From contig NZ_BCSR01000005.1 of the NCBI RefSeq assembly GCF_001570965.1, positions 58,363 to 122,362 of the forward strand: 64,000 nucleotides of DNA. Reading direction: 5' to 3'. Below, piece by piece: positions 27,684-37,447 of this stretch. This DNA comes from Janibacter corallicola NBRC 107790. GTDB taxonomy: Bacteria; Actinomycetota; Actinomycetes; Actinomycetales; Dermatophilaceae. Made by a program: the position numbers and the translations under genes. The notes beneath the pieces were generated by a model. That model saw nothing but the letters and a program-made list of their open reading frames with translations. It was not told where the DNA came from and searched no databases. Position 1 is the first letter of the stretch, and every line of letters starts with the position of its first letter.

Positions 27684-28790
27684 ATGGCCGAGCCCTCCGA
27701 GACGAGCGTGCGGGGCCTGCGGCTCGCAACCATCGGGTCCGTCCCGATCTACCTCGGCTGGTCCTGGCTCGTCCTCGGCGTGCTCGTGCTCGTCATCGTC
27801 GGGCCGGGTCTGGCCCGCGGCTTCGGGACCGTCACCGGATACCTCATCGCCGCCGCCTACGCCGTCGCCCTGCTGGTGAGCGTCCTCGCCCACGAGGCGG
27901 CCCACGCGCTGGTCGCCCGCGTCTTCGGGCACACGGTCCACCGGGTCGTGGCCGACCTGTGGGGTGGGCACACCGCCTTCGACGCCCGCAATGGCACCGC
28001 CTGGTCGGCAGCGGCGATCGCCGTCGTCGGGCCGCTGGCCAACGGCATCGTCGGCGCCCTCGCCTTCGCCGGCGCCGCCGTGAGCAGCTCACCGGTCGTG
28101 GTCACGCTGCTCTCGGGCACCGCCTTCGTCAACGGTGCGCTCGCCGTCTTCAACCTGCTGCCCGGCCTGCCGCTCGACGGCGGCCAGATCGTGGAGTCCC
28201 TCGTCTGGGCCGCCACGGGCGAGCAGGGCAGGGCCCGGGTCGTCGCGGGGTGGTCCGGCCGGGTCCTCGTCGTCGTGCTCGCGGTGCTCGTCCTGCTCCT
28301 GCCGCAGCTGCGGGGGAGCCCACCGGACCTGACGCTCGCGGTGTGGACGGCGATCATCGCCGCCTTCCTCTGGTCCGGGGCGAGCTCCGCGATCGCCCAC
28401 GGGCACGCCCTGCAGGCCCTCGGGCAGGTCGACGTCGCGGCCCTCGTCGAGCCGGCCGCGCCCATCGCCGCCGACCGGCCGGTCGCCGAGCTGACCTCCC
28501 TTCGTGCCCTGCCCGTCGTCGTCGACGCCACCGGCCACCCGCTCGGCCTCGTCGACCACGAGGCGCTGCGCTCGGTGCCGCCGTCCGCGGTGGCGGTCAC
28601 GCCGGTCTCCGCCGTGACCGCCCAGGCGCCCGTGGGTTGGACCGCGGAGCTGGGCCCCCGCGACGCCGCGATGGACCTCGTCCGCGCCTTCCAGGAGTCC
28701 GGGTCCGGGGTCGTGGCCGTCACCCGCGGCGGGGTGCTCGCCGGGGTCGCGCGGGCGGAGCGGGTCAACGCGGCCCTGCGGCACAACTAG
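27684..28790 (+). CDS. M50 family site-2-type metalloprotease
   Basis: 368 residues. Zinc site HEAAH (about residue 71) in a membrane helix, and NLLPGLPLDGGQI (about residue 155), the second metal motif; five or six membrane segments. The C-terminal 130 residues resemble a degenerate CBS pair (VAALVEPAAPIAADRPVAEL...). This Rv2625c/Rip3-like group is of unknown substrate. Leaderless start: TAGGGT (27672-27677), 6 nt, ATG. Its TAG stop doubles as the -10 box of trmI. Confidence 0.85.
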   Translation: MAEPSETSVRGLRLATIGSVPIYLGWSWLVLGVLVLVIVGPGLARGFGTVTGYLIAAAYAVALLVSVLAHEAAHALVARVFGHTVHRVVADLWGGHTAFDARNGTAWSAAAIAVVGPLANGIVGALAFAGAAVSSSPVVVTLLSGTAFVNGALAVFNLLPGLPLDGGQIVESLVWAATGEQGRARVVAGWSGRVLVVVLAVLVLLLPQLRGSPPDLTLAVWTAIIAAFLWSGASSAIAHGHALQALGQVDVAALVEPAAPIAADRPVAELTSLRALPVVVDATGHPLGLVDHEALRSVPPSAVAVTPVSAVTAQAPVGWTAELGPRDAAMDLVRAFQESGSGVVAVTRGGVLAGVARAERVNAALRHN

Positions 28791-28801
28791 ACTCGCGCCC
28801 C

Positions 28802-29818
28802 ATGACCGCCACCGGAGCCCCCTACCGACGCGGCCCCTTCCAGGAGGGGGACCGGGTGCAGCTGACCGACCCCAAGGGCCGGATGCACACGATCACCCTC
28901 GTGCCGGGCAAGCAGTTCCACACCCACCGCGGCCACGTCGCGCACGACGACCTCATCGGCTCGCCGGACGGCGTGACGGTGACGAACACCTCCGGTACGG
29001 AGTACCTCGCCCTGCGGCCGCTGCTCTCGGACTACGTCATGTCGATGCCCCGTGGTGCGGCGGTGGTCTACCCCAAGGACGCCGGGCAGGTCGTGACGAT
29101 GGCCGACATCTTCCCCGGGGCGACGGTCGTGGAGGCCGGCGTCGGCTCCGGCGCACTCTCGATGTCGCTGCTGCGCGCGGTGGGCGACACCGGCCGGGTG
29201 CTCTCCTTCGAGCGCCGGGAGGACTTCGCCGACATCGCGCAGGCCAACGCCCGCTCCTTCTTCGGCACCGACCACCCGGCGTGGACGGTGACCGTGGGGG
29301 ACCTGGTCGAGGCCCTCCCCGAGGCCGTCGAGCCGGGCGAGGTCGACCGGGTCGTGCTCGACATGCTCGCCCCCTGGGAGTGCCTCGGCGTCGTCGCGGA
29401 CGCGCTCACCCCCGGCGGCGTGCTCATCTGCTACGTGGCCACGGCGACCCAGCTGAGCAAGGTCGCCGAGGCGATGCGCGACCACGGCACCTTCACCGAG
29501 CCGGCGGCCTGGGAGTCGTTGCAGCGCGGCTGGCACCTCGAGGGTCTCGCGGTGCGGCCGCAGCACCGGATGCACGGGCACACCGGCTTCCTCATCAGCA
29601 CGCGGCGGCTGGCCCCGGGCGTCCGCCCGCCGGACCGCAAGCGCCGTCCCGGCCGCGGTTACTCCGCCCAGGAGGAGGACCCGGGCACCGGTACCCCCGA
29701 GCAGCCACCCGGCGCCGACGACGCGGAGTGGACACCCGAGGCGGTGGGGGAGCGGGTCTCCTCTCCGAAGCGGGTGCGCAAGCTGGCTCGAGGAGTGGTC
29801 CCCCCGAGCCCCAGATGA
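28802..29818 (+). CDS. tRNA (adenine-N1)-methyltransferase, TrmI type
   Basis: 338 residues; makes m1A58 in the tRNA T loop. SAM-binding motif [20 protein letters not shown], motif with VLDMLAPWE and the N-terminal beta domain ([18 protein letters not shown]) match TrmI. The last 60 residues are a low-complexity tail. Bacterial TrmI next to the proteasomal ATPase is standard in actinobacteria. TAGACT (28788-28793) followed by 8 nt precedes ATG 28802. Confidence 0.92.
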   Translation: MTATGAPYRRGPFQEGDRVQLTDPKGRMHTITLVPGKQFHTHRGHVAHDDLIGSPDGVTVTNTSGTEYLALRPLLSDYVMSMPRGAAVVYPKDAGQVVTMADIFPGATVVEAGVGSGALSMSLLRAVGDTGRVLSFERREDFADIAQANARSFFGTDHPAWTVTVGDLVEALPEAVEPGEVDRVVLDMLAPWECLGVVADALTPGGVLICYVATATQLSKVAEAMRDHGTFTEPAAWESLQRGWHLEGLAVRPQHRMHGHTGFLISTRRLAPGVRPPDRKRRPGRGYSAQEEDPGTGTPEQPPGADDAEWTPEAVGERVSSPKRVRKLARGVVPPSPR

Positions 29819-29876
29819 GGCGAAGGGGGAGACTGGTGCACGGACCCACCGCACCAGGTGGAAGGAGAGGACCGGC

Positions 29877-31535
29877 ATGACCACCGAACCGACCCCCGCC
29901 CAGCTGCGCGAGCTGCAGGACGAGCTCGCCCGCCAGAAGTCGCAGGCCGCGACGGTCGGCTCGCAGAACGAGCGTCTCGTGCGAACGCTCAAGGACGCCC
30001 GGCAGCAGATCGTCACGCTGCGGGAGGAGCTGGAGCGCCTCGCCCAGCCGCCCTCGTCCTACGCCGTGATCGTCGCGGTCCACGAGGACCAGACCGCCGA
30101 TGTCCTCAGCGGGGGCCGCAAGATGCACGTCGCCGTCTCCCCGGCGGTGGAGTCCGAGGAGCTCGCGGTGGGCCGCGAGGCCCTGCTCAACGAGGCGATG
30201 AACATCGTCTCGGTGCATCCCGAGGACCCGGGCGGCGACGTCGTGGTCGTCAAGGAGGTCCTCGACGACTCGCGGCTGCTCGTGCTCATGCGCCAGGACG
30301 AGGAGCGGGTCATGCGCACCGGTGGCCGCCTCACCGACGGTGGCGTCCGTGTCGGGGACGCGGTGCTGGTGGACCAGCGCAGCAACATCGCCCTCGAGCT
30401 CATCCCGCGGGCCGAGGTGGCCGACCTCGTGCTCGAGGAGGTCCCGGACCTGGGGTACGAGGACATCGGTGGCCTCGCGCCCCAGATCGAGGCGATCCGG
30501 GACAGCGTGGAGCTGCCCTTCCTGCACTCCGAGCTCTACGAGCGCCACCACCTCAAGCCGCCGAAGGGGGTCCTGCTCTACGGGCCGCCGGGCAACGGCA
30601 AGACGATGATCGCCAAGGCCGTGGCGGCCTCGCTGGCCCGCGAGGTGGCCGAGCGGGACGGGCAGGAGTCCAGCACCGCCTACTTCCTGAACATCAAGGG
30701 CCCGGAGCTGCTCAACAAGTACGTCGGCGAGACCGAGCGCCACATCCGGCTGATCTTCCACCGGGCGCGGGAGAAGTCCGGTGACGGCACCCCGGTCGTC
30801 GTCTTCTTCGACGAGATGGACAGCCTCTTCCGCACCCGCGGGTCGGGGGTCTCCTCCGACGTGGAGACGACCATCGTGCCGCAGCTGCTCGCCGAGATCG
30901 ACGGTGTCGAGGGCCTGGACAACGTCATCGTCATCGGTGCGACCAACCGCGAGGACATGATCGACCCGGCGATCCTGCGCCCGGGCCGGCTCGACGTGAA
31001 GATCAAGATCGAGCGGCCCGACGCCGAGGGCGCCAAGGAGATCTTCGGCAAGTACCTCACCTCGGACCTGCCGGTCCACCCGGAGGACCTCGAGGAGCAC
31101 GACGGGGACGCCGACGCGGCCGTCGAGGGCATGATCGATGCCGCCGTCGAGCGGATGTACAGCGAGGACGACGAGAACCAGTTCCTCGAGGTGACCTACG
31201 CCGGCGGGGACAAGGAGATCCTCTACTTCAAGGACTTCAACTCCGGGGCGATGATCCAGAACATCGTCGACCGCGCGAAGAAGGCCGCGATCAAGGACTT
31301 CATCACGACGGGGACCGAGGGCCTGCGGGTCGGGCACCTGCTCGACGCCTGCCTCGCGGAGTTCAAGGAGAACGAGGACCTGCCGAACACGACCAACCCC
31401 GACGACTGGGCGAAGATCTCGGGCAAGAAGGGCGAGCGCATCACCTACGTCCGCACCCTCGTCGGCGGCAAGGTCGGCGGCGCCGAGCCCGGTCGCTCGA
31501 TCGACACCGGCTCACGGACCGGCCAGTACCTCTGA
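29877..31535 (+). CDS. arc: Proteasome-associated AAA ATPase (ARC/Mpa)
   Basis: 552 residues. Order: coiled coil (about 6-58) that binds Pup, two OB folds (60-190), AAA module with Walker A GPPGNGKT, Walker [12 protein letters not shown] and second-region [18 protein letters not shown], then a C-terminal GQYL whose penultimate Tyr docks in the 20S alpha ring. It unfolds pupylated proteins into the PrcBA chamber. Unlike many neighbours it has a leader with a strong ribosome site (GGAAGGAGAGG). The rest of the proteasome genes resume 2.6 kb downstream on the same strand. Confidence 0.96.
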   Translation: MTTEPTPAQLRELQDELARQKSQAATVGSQNERLVRTLKDARQQIVTLREELERLAQPPSSYAVIVAVHEDQTADVLSGGRKMHVAVSPAVESEELAVGREALLNEAMNIVSVHPEDPGGDVVVVKEVLDDSRLLVLMRQDEERVMRTGGRLTDGGVRVGDAVLVDQRSNIALELIPRAEVADLVLEEVPDLGYEDIGGLAPQIEAIRDSVELPFLHSELYERHHLKPPKGVLLYGPPGNGKTMIAKAVAASLAREVAERDGQESSTAYFLNIKGPELLNKYVGETERHIRLIFHRAREKSGDGTPVVVFFDEMDSLFRTRGSGVSSDVETTIVPQLLAEIDGVEGLDNVIVIGATNREDMIDPAILRPGRLDVKIKIERPDAEGAKEIFGKYLTSDLPVHPEDLEEHDGDADAAVEGMIDAAVERMYSEDDENQFLEVTYAGGDKEILYFKDFNSGAMIQNIVDRAKKAAIKDFITTGTEGLRVGHLLDACLAEFKENEDLPNTTNPDDWAKISGKKGERITYVRTLVGGKVGGAEPGRSIDTGSRTGQYL

Positions 31536-31610
31536 CGCCCCGGCCCCCGGCGCACCGTGTCGATGAGCTCCGGGGTGTCGAGGCCGGCCACCGGCACGAC
31601 GACGCGGATG

Positions 31611-31719
31611 TGACTCGCGGGTACGACGGGCACTCACGCCGCTGCGCCGCGCCACGTCGCTGGTGGGCGGGGTTCGCGGTGGACGCGGTGGGGCAAGTGC
31701 CCGTCGTACCCGCGAATCA
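31611..31719. repeat. 23-bp inverted repeat in the arc-DUF3054 intergenic region
   Basis: Arms at 31611-31633 and 31697-31719 match in inverted orientation at 22 of 23 positions; the core is GTGCCCGTCGTACCCGCGA on the right arm. They are separated by 63 nt that contain GC-rich near-repeats. The 244-nt gap between arc and the convergent DUF3054 gene holds nothing else clear. It could act as a large terminator structure or be the ends of a small mobile repeat. Confidence 0.75.
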
Positions 31720-31779
31720 CCTCGGCCCGGGTCAGCGGGAGAGCGAGACGGCGCCGGCGCCGGGTCCGGGCCGGTACCT

Positions 31780-32190
31780 CTAGCGCTCCCGGTCCAGGAC
31801 GAACCAGGCCACGACCCGCCAGCCGATGAGGGTGACGGCGAGGAAGATGCTCGCGACGAGCACGAAGGGGGTCGCGGTGCCCTGACCGGTGAGGGCGCGC
31901 AGCACCATCCCGCCGAGCAGGGTGGCGATCCACACGGGCACCCCCTGGGTGAGCCGGGTCGGCCAGTCACGGGTGGCGGCCAGCACCGCGCCCCAGCCGA
32001 GCGCCAGGCCGGCGAGGAAGGGCCAGGCCGTGTGCCACCACGCCCCCGGGTCGAGTGGCTCGGCGTGCGTGGCCCGTCCGACGAGGGTGAAGACGGCCAC
32101 GACGACCACGTCGATGACGGCCGTGAGCACCACCCGCGTGGGGAACCGCGCGGGCGGGTCGAAGGTCGCGGTCGTCTCCGGGTCGCTCAT
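31780..32190 (-). CDS. DUF3054 family membrane protein
   Basis: 136 residues with four membrane helices (VVLTAVIDVVVVAVFTLVG, then AWPFLAGLALGWGAVLA, IATLLGGMVLRAL and the last before the DRER end). Fits the DUF3054 family of actinobacteria and haloarchaea; function unknown. The start overlaps the stop of the upstream esterase gene (ATGA), so it is the last gene of a three-gene minus-strand operon. Confidence 0.82.
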   Translation of the reverse strand: MSDPETTATFDPPARFPTRVVLTAVIDVVVVAVFTLVGRATHAEPLDPGAWWHTAWPFLAGLALGWGAVLAATRDWPTRLTQGVPVWIATLLGGMVLRALTGQGTATPFVLVASIFLAVTLIGWRVVAWFVLDRER

Positions 32191-33182
32191 GTCTCCTCCT
32201 CCTGCAGGTGCGTCCGGATCTGCTGCACCAGCTCGGCGCGGTGCTGGGCCCCGACGGGCGTCGCGCCCGGGAAGGACGCGAAGCCGTGCGGGACGCCGAC
32301 GTAGGTCGTGCCGCGGACCGGGACCCCGGCGGTCTCCAGGGCGCGCACGTAGCGCAAGCCGTCGTCCCGGATCGGGTCCAGCTCACCGGTCTGGACCAAC
32401 GCGGGTGCCGCCCCGGAGAGGTCCCCGAAGAGCGGCGAGACGAGCGGGTCGCTGGGGGAGAACCCGTCCTCCCCACCGAGGTAGAGCCGGCGGAAGGCTT
32501 CGATCCCGGCCTCGGTGAGGATCGGCGCGTGCGCGTGCTCCCGGATCGAGGGGGAGGCCAGCGTGAGGTCGGTCGCCGGGTAGATCAGCGCCTGGTGGCG
32601 GATGACCGGGCGGCCCCCACGCCGCAGGTCGCGCAGCTGCTGGGCGACGACCGCCGCGAGGTTGCCCCCGGCGGAGTCGCCGACCAGCCCGATGCGGTCG
32701 GGGTCGTGACGGGCGTCCTCGCGCCCGGCGAGGGTGCGGGTGAACGCGATCGCGTCCCGGGCGGCGGTCGGGGCCCGGTGCTCCGGTGCCATCCGGTAGT
32801 CCACGCTCGCGACGACGGCATCGACCCGCTCGGCGAGGAAGCTGCACAGCGGGTCGTACATCCGCGTCGAGCCCTGCACCCAGCCCCCGCCGTGGAAGTA
32901 GACCAGCAGCGGTCGGGGCCGCGGCGTGGGTGCGGAGGGGCGGTACCAGCGAACCGGCAGCCCCACCCCCTCGTCGGTGGTGACCGGTTCCTCGGTGACG
33001 GTCACCCCCTTCGTGATGCTGCCGGTGATCCAGGAGAAGGGTGGGAAGGTCGGGTACACCTGCGCCCGGGAGGCGGCGATGTCGGCCGGGGTCGCCTCCT
33101 CGATCGGGCGCCGTCCGACGGTGTCCAGGTAGACGGTCAGGGCCGTGGTCAGCGGGGCCATGCCGGGGTAGGGCCGCTTCAC
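32187..33182 (-). CDS. Alpha/beta hydrolase, hormone-sensitive lipase family (first of two)
   Basis: About 331 residues. Oxyanion motif YFHGGGWVQGS, nucleophile in GDSAGG (near residue 170), Asp in TGELDPIRDDG and His in VPHGFASFP. Family members are esterases for short acyl esters. GTG 33182 overlaps the stop of the paralogue upstream (GTGA). The two esterases are clearly related and may have arisen by tandem duplication. Confidence 0.83.
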   Translation of the reverse strand: MKRPYPGMAPLTTALTVYLDTVGRRPIEEATPADIAASRAQVYPTFPPFSWITGSITKGVTVTEEPVTTDEGVGLPVRWYRPSAPTPRPRPLLVYFHGGGWVQGSTRMYDPLCSFLAERVDAVVASVDYRMAPEHRAPTAARDAIAFTRTLAGREDARHDPDRIGLVGDSAGGNLAAVVAQQLRDLRRGGRPVIRHQALIYPATDLTLASPSIREHAHAPILTEAGIEAFRRLYLGGEDGFSPSDPLVSPLFGDLSGAAPALVQTGELDPIRDDGLRYVRALETAGVPVRGTTYVGVPHGFASFPGATPVGAQHRAELVQQIRTHLQEEET

Positions 33183-34147
33183 GCCGCCGCCCCGTGCAGG
33201 TGGTGGCGGACCTCGCCGATGAGCTCCTCGGTGGCCGGGTAGCCCGCGGACGTGAGGCCGGGGAAGTTCACGAAGCCGTGCGGCGCACCGCGGTAGCGGG
33301 TGTGGCGGACCGGCACGCCGGCAGCGCACATCGCCTCCGCGTAGGCCTCACCGTCCTCCCGAAGGGGGTCCGCCTCCGCCGTCTGCACCAGGGCCGGGAC
33401 GAGGCCGTCCAGCTGGCCGAGGGCGGGGGAGAGCGCGGGGTCGCGGTCGTCGGCCCCGTCGAGGTAGACGCTGCGGAAGGAGCGCATCATCTCGGGGGTG
33501 AGGATCGGGTAGTGCCGGTCCAGCCCGACGACCTCGCGGTCGGTGAGGTCGGGGGCCGGGTAGACCAGCGCCTGGTGGCGCAGCCCGGTGAAACCCTCGT
33601 CGCGCAGGTGCTGGGCCATCCCCGCCGCGAGGTTGCCGCCCGCGGAGTCACCGGTGACACCGACGGCATCGGTCCGTACCCCGAACTGGTCGGCGTACTC
33701 CAACGCCCAGGCCGTCGCGTCCCGGCAGTCGTGCACCGCCGAGGGGGCGCGGTGCTCGGGCGCCATCCGGTAGCCCACCGTCGCGACCACGACCTGCGCC
33801 CTCGCGGCCACCTGCGTCAGGTACGGGTCGTAGATCCCGATGTTGCCGATGACGAAACCGCCACCGTGGTAGTGCACGAGCAGCGGGAGCGGGCCGGGCA
33901 CGTCGGGGCGGTGCACGCGCACCCGCATCCGGAAGCCGTCGCGCGCGGTCACCCGGTGGTCCTCGCTCGTGACACCGTCGGCGGGGGAGCCGATGATCCA
34001 CGTGGCCGGTGGGCGAAGGGGGACGCTCCCGCGCATCCGCTTCAACTCGGCGGGCGTCATCTCCTCGGCCGTGTGGGCCGACCGGGTCAGCAGGTCCAGG
34101 ACCCGGGTGCGCCAGGGCATCCATGTCTGCGTGCTCACGCCACCCAT
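33179..34147 (-). CDS. Alpha/beta hydrolase, hormone-sensitive lipase family (second of two)
   Basis: 322 residues with HYHGGGFVIGN, GDSAGGNLAAG, the acid in AEADPLREDG and APHGFVNFP. It is the first gene of the minus-strand esterase, esterase, DUF3054 operon, divergent from dop with only 34 bp between. ATG 34147 is the first start; GTG 34138 is also possible and resembles family N-termini better. Neither has a clear -10 box or ribosome site. Confidence 0.82.
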   Translation of the reverse strand: MGGVSTQTWMPWRTRVLDLLTRSAHTAEEMTPAELKRMRGSVPLRPPATWIIGSPADGVTSEDHRVTARDGFRMRVRVHRPDVPGPLPLLVHYHGGGFVIGNIGIYDPYLTQVAARAQVVVATVGYRMAPEHRAPSAVHDCRDATAWALEYADQFGVRTDAVGVTGDSAGGNLAAGMAQHLRDEGFTGLRHQALVYPAPDLTDREVVGLDRHYPILTPEMMRSFRSVYLDGADDRDPALSPALGQLDGLVPALVQTAEADPLREDGEAYAEAMCAAGVPVRHTRYRGAPHGFVNFPGLTSAGYPATEELIGEVRHHLHGAAA

Positions 34148-34169
34148 TCAACACGTCCCGGGCGCGGCC

Positions 34170-34175
34170 TACCCT
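34170..34175 (+). promoter_or_regulatory. -10 box of dop
   Basis: TACCCT, followed by 6 nt and the dop ATG. Leaderless arrangement in the short divergent region shared with the esterase gene. Confidence 0.5.
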
Positions 34176-34181
34176 GAGGCC

Positions 34182-35678
34182 ATGAGTGTGCGTCGCGTCA
34201 TGGGCATCGAGACCGAGTACGGCATCGCGGTACCCGGTGACCCCCACGCCAACCCGGTCGTGACCTCCGGTGACGTCGTCACCGCCTACGCGCGGGCCCA
34301 CGGGCTGCGCGCGGCGCACGGGGCCTGGGACTACAGCGACGAGCACCCGCTCATCGACGCGCGCGGCTTCGAGCTGCCGCGGCAGCGTGCGCACGAGTCG
34401 CAGCTGACCGACGTCGAGGACCCCACGCTCGCCAACGTCGTGCTCGTCAACGGCGCCCGCCTCTACGTCGACCACGCCCACCCCGAGTACTCCTCGCCCG
34501 AGGTGACCACACCCCGCGACGCGGTGGTCTGGGACCGGGCGGGCGTGCTCGTCATGCGGGAGGCCGTCGGGCGGCTCGCCGAGCGGCCGCCGGGCATCAA
34601 CCTCTACAAGAACAACACCGACGGCAAGGGCTCCTCCTACGGAACCCACGAGAACTACCTCGTGACCCGGTCCACCCCCTTCGAGCGGATCGTCTCGGGG
34701 TTGACCCCCTTCTTCCTCGCCCGGCAGGTGCTGTGCGGCTCCGGTCGCGTGGGCATCGGCCAGGAGAGCGAGCACCCCGGGTACCAGATCAGCTCGCGCA
34801 GCGACTTCTTCGAGGCCACGGTCGGGCTGGAGACGACCTTCAAGCGGCCGATCATCAACACCCGCGACGAGCCGCACACCGACCCGGACGTGTGGCGCCG
34901 GCTGCACGTCATCATCGGCGACGCCACCCAGGCCGACGTGGCCAACCTCGTCAAGGTCGGCTCGACCTCGCTCGTGCTGCGGCTCATCGAGGCCGACGCG
35001 ATCGACCGCGACCTCGAGGTCCTCCACCCCGTCCAGGCGCTGAAGGTGCTCTCCCACGACCCGACCCTGCAGGCGAGCGTGCGGCTGCGCGACGGCCGGG
35101 ACCTCACGGCGGTGCAGATCCTCACCGAGTACCTCGAGATGGTCACCGCCTTCGTCGAGCGCGAGGGCAGCGATCCGGAGACCGACGAGGTGCTGGCGCA
35201 CTGGGAGCGGCTGCTCGAGCTGCTGTCCGGGGACCCGATGGACGCGGTCGCGGACATCGACTGGGTCGCGAAGCTGGCGCTGCTGGAGCGCTACCGGGAG
35301 CGGGACTCCCTCTCCTGGGACGATCCGCGCCTGACCGCGATCGACATCCAGTTCTCCGACGTGCGCGCCGACAAGGGGATCTTCCACAAGCTGGAGACCG
35401 CGGGGCGGATCACCCGGCTGACCACCGACCAGGAGGTCGCCGCGGCCGTCCGCACCCCACCGGAGGGGACCCGGGCGTGGCTGCGCGGCCGGGCGGTGGA
35501 GCTCTTCGGCGAGGACATCGTCTCCGCGTCGTGGGACAGCCTCGTCGTGCGGTTGCCCCGCTCCGGGCGGGTCACGAGGGTGTCGCTCACCGATCCCCTG
35601 GGCAGCGACCGGTCCCGGACCGAGGCACTCCTCTCGAAGGGTGACCTCGAGGACCTCGTGACCGACCTGGGGGCATAG
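34182..35678 (+). CDS. dop: Pup deamidase/depupylase
   Basis: 498 residues. Converts the C-terminal Gln of Pup to Glu and removes Pup from proteins. Glutamine-synthetase-like fold: MGIETEYGI at the N-terminus with the ATP/metal Glu, the Asp-bearing region after DYSDEHPL that distinguishes Dop from PafA (Dop loop around residues 37-60), NNTDGKGSSYGTHENY and IINTRDEPH. The GKGSSYGTHEN form is the Dop version of PafA's [10 protein letters not shown]. It leads the operon with pup, prcB and prcA. Confidence 0.95.
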   Translation: MSVRRVMGIETEYGIAVPGDPHANPVVTSGDVVTAYARAHGLRAAHGAWDYSDEHPLIDARGFELPRQRAHESQLTDVEDPTLANVVLVNGARLYVDHAHPEYSSPEVTTPRDAVVWDRAGVLVMREAVGRLAERPPGINLYKNNTDGKGSSYGTHENYLVTRSTPFERIVSGLTPFFLARQVLCGSGRVGIGQESEHPGYQISSRSDFFEATVGLETTFKRPIINTRDEPHTDPDVWRRLHVIIGDATQADVANLVKVGSTSLVLRLIEADAIDRDLEVLHPVQALKVLSHDPTLQASVRLRDGRDLTAVQILTEYLEMVTAFVEREGSDPETDEVLAHWERLLELLSGDPMDAVADIDWVAKLALLERYRERDSLSWDDPRLTAIDIQFSDVRADKGIFHKLETAGRITRLTTDQEVAAAVRTPPEGTRAWLRGRAVELFGEDIVSASWDSLVVRLPRSGRVTRVSLTDPLGSDRSRTEALLSKGDLEDLVTDLGA

Positions 35679-35709
35679 GCTCGACACAGGACCGACGAAG
35701 GAGCAACTC

Positions 35710-35907
35710 ATGGCACAGGAGCGAATCCGTCCGCAGCACGGCGGTGGCGGCGACGAGGGCCCGGAGGAGGACGACTTCGGCCAGGTCTCGGCGGATGCCG
35801 CTGCCCGTGACGAGGAGGTCGACTCGGTGCTCGACGAGATCGACGGCGTCCTGGAGTCCAATGCCGAGGAGTTCGTCAAGGGCTTCGTGCAGAAGGGCGG
35901 CCAGTGA
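35710..35907 (+). CDS. pup: Prokaryotic ubiquitin-like protein
   Basis: 65 residues, acidic and mostly disordered, with the helical Mpa-binding part ([19 protein letters not shown]) and the C-terminus [10 protein letters not shown]. The terminal Gln means it must be deamidated by Dop before ligation. Good ribosome site GAAGGAG before ATG 35710. The stop overlaps the prcB start (GTGA). Confidence 0.97.
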   Translation: MAQERIRPQHGGGGDEGPEEDDFGQVSADAAARDEEVDSVLDEIDGVLESNAEEFVKGFVQKGGQ

Positions 35908-36728
35908 GGGACCCGTCCGCGGCGGGACGCCTGCCGGAGGCCTTCCTCACGGCCGGGGGCGCCTCGTTCACCGAGTTCGTCGGGCGGCACGCGCCGGCGC
36001 TGCTGCCGGACGGGCGCGCGCTGCCCGCGGAGCGGGTCGAGACCACCCACGGCACGACCATCGTCTCGCTCGTGTGGTCCGGCGGCCTGCTCATGGCGGG
36101 GGACCGGCGGGCGACGATGGGCAGCCTCATCGCCAACCGTGACATGCAGAAGGTCTTCGCCGCCGACGAGTCCTCGCTCGTGGGGATCGCCGGGGCGGCG
36201 GGGGTCGCCGTCGAGATGGTGCGCCTCTTCCAGGTGGAGCTGGAGCACTACGAGAAGATCGAGGGCGTGGACATGTCCGTCCAGGGCCGGGCGAACCGGC
36301 TCGCGACGATGCTCCGCGCCAACCTCGGCCTCGCGATGCAGGGACTGGGCGTCGTGCCGGTCTTCGGCGGCTTCGACAGGGCGCGCGGGGCCGGGCGGAT
36401 CTTCTCCTACGACGTCACCGGTGGCTGCTACGAGGAGCACCAGCACCACAGCGTGGGCTCCGGCTCGCTCTTCGCCCGTGGCGCGCTGAAGAAGCTGTGG
36501 CGGGCGGACATGAGCGAGGACGAGGCCGTGCGCTGCGGCCTCGAGGCGCTCTACGACGCCGCCGACGACGACTCGGCGACCGGTGGTCCGGACGTGCACC
36601 GCCGGATCTGGCCGATGGTCGGCCTCGTGGACCGGGACGGCTACCGGTTCCTGGCGGACGAGCGCACCGAGACCGTCGTCCGGGCGATCCTCGCCGACCG
36701 CAGCGACGATCCCGGAGGTGCCCGGTGA
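35904..36728 (+). CDS. prcB: 20S proteasome beta subunit
   Basis: 274 residues with a propeptide of about 50 residues removed before [11 protein letters not shown], leaving the catalytic N-terminal Thr. [10 protein letters not shown] follows with the usual Asp and Arg; Lys in MQKVFAAD is the catalytic lysine. Forms the two inner heptamer rings. Coupled to pup and to prcA by 4-base overlaps, so the core stoichiometry is set in one message. Confidence 0.96.
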   Translation: MRDPSAAGRLPEAFLTAGGASFTEFVGRHAPALLPDGRALPAERVETTHGTTIVSLVWSGGLLMAGDRRATMGSLIANRDMQKVFAADESSLVGIAGAAGVAVEMVRLFQVELEHYEKIEGVDMSVQGRANRLATMLRANLGLAMQGLGVVPVFGGFDRARGAGRIFSYDVTGGCYEEHQHHSVGSGSLFARGALKKLWRADMSEDEAVRCGLEALYDAADDDSATGGPDVHRRIWPMVGLVDRDGYRFLADERTETVVRAILADRSDDPGGAR

Positions 36729-37438
36729 CCCAACCCCCCTTCTACGTCTCGCCCGAGCAGGTGATGAAGGACCGGGCGGACTTCGCCCGGGCCGGCATCG
36801 CCCGCGGTCGCTCGGTGGTCGTCCTCGGCCACGAGGAGGGTGTCCTGTTCGTCGCGGACAACCCGAGCAGCCGGTCGCTGAACAAGGTCAGCGAGATCTA
36901 CGACCGGATCGGTTTCGCCGCGGTCGGCAAGTACAACGAGTTCGAGAACCTCCGGGTCGCCGGCATCCGGTACGCCGACCTGCGCGGCTACTCCTACGAC
37001 CGCACCGACGTGACCGCCCGCGCCCTGGCCAATGCCTACGCCCAGACCCTGGGGACCGTCTTCACCCAGGACCAGAAGCCCTACGAGGTCGAGATCGTCG
37101 TCGCCGAGGTGGGCGCCACCGCGGAGACCGACCGGATCCTGCGCCTGACCTACGACGGGTCCGTGGCCGACGAGTTCGGCTTCGTGGCCATCGGTGGGGA
37201 CAGCGAGCGCCTCAACGCCATGCTCCGCGAAGGGTGGCGCACCGGGATGGGCCTGCGGGAGGCCTACGACCTCGCCGTGCAGGTGCTCTCCGTCCGGGGC
37301 GAAGGGGACGACGCTCCCGTGAGCAGGATCCCGGCGGAGAACCTGGAGGTCGCCGTGCTCGACCGCACCCGCGAACGGCGGTGCTTCCGGCGCGTCAGTG
37401 GCGCGAGCATCACCGGGTCGTCCCCGAGCACTGGCTAG
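36725..37438 (+). CDS. prcA: 20S proteasome alpha subunit
   Basis: 237 residues. The N-terminal [28 protein letters not shown] is the gate and H0 helix of actinobacterial PrcA; no catalytic Thr. Forms the outer rings and docks the Mpa C-terminus. GTG 36725 overlaps the prcB stop. Its own TAG stop (37436-37438) is also the start of the pafA -10 box. Confidence 0.96.
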   Translation: MTQPPFYVSPEQVMKDRADFARAGIARGRSVVVLGHEEGVLFVADNPSSRSLNKVSEIYDRIGFAAVGKYNEFENLRVAGIRYADLRGYSYDRTDVTARALANAYAQTLGTVFTQDQKPYEVEIVVAEVGATAETDRILRLTYDGSVADEFGFVAIGGDSERLNAMLREGWRTGMGLREAYDLAVQVLSVRGEGDDAPVSRIPAENLEVAVLDRTRERRCFRRVSGASITGSSPSTG

Positions 37439-37441
37439 CCT
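37436..37441 (+). promoter_or_regulatory. -10 box of pafA overlapping the prcA stop codon
   Basis: TAGCCT, 6 nt before the pafA GTG. It would let pafA be made as a leaderless message independently of the upstream proteasome genes. Confidence 0.5.
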
Positions 37442-37447
37442 GCAGAC

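Noticed and set aside
31663..32304. Plus-strand frame of 213 codons after arc
   Set aside because: Antisense to the DUF3054 gene and composed of shadow-type Arg/Gly/Glu-rich sequence.
33648..36599. A 983-codon minus-strand frame
   Set aside because: Antisense to dop, pup and prcB, and the known proteins explain the region.
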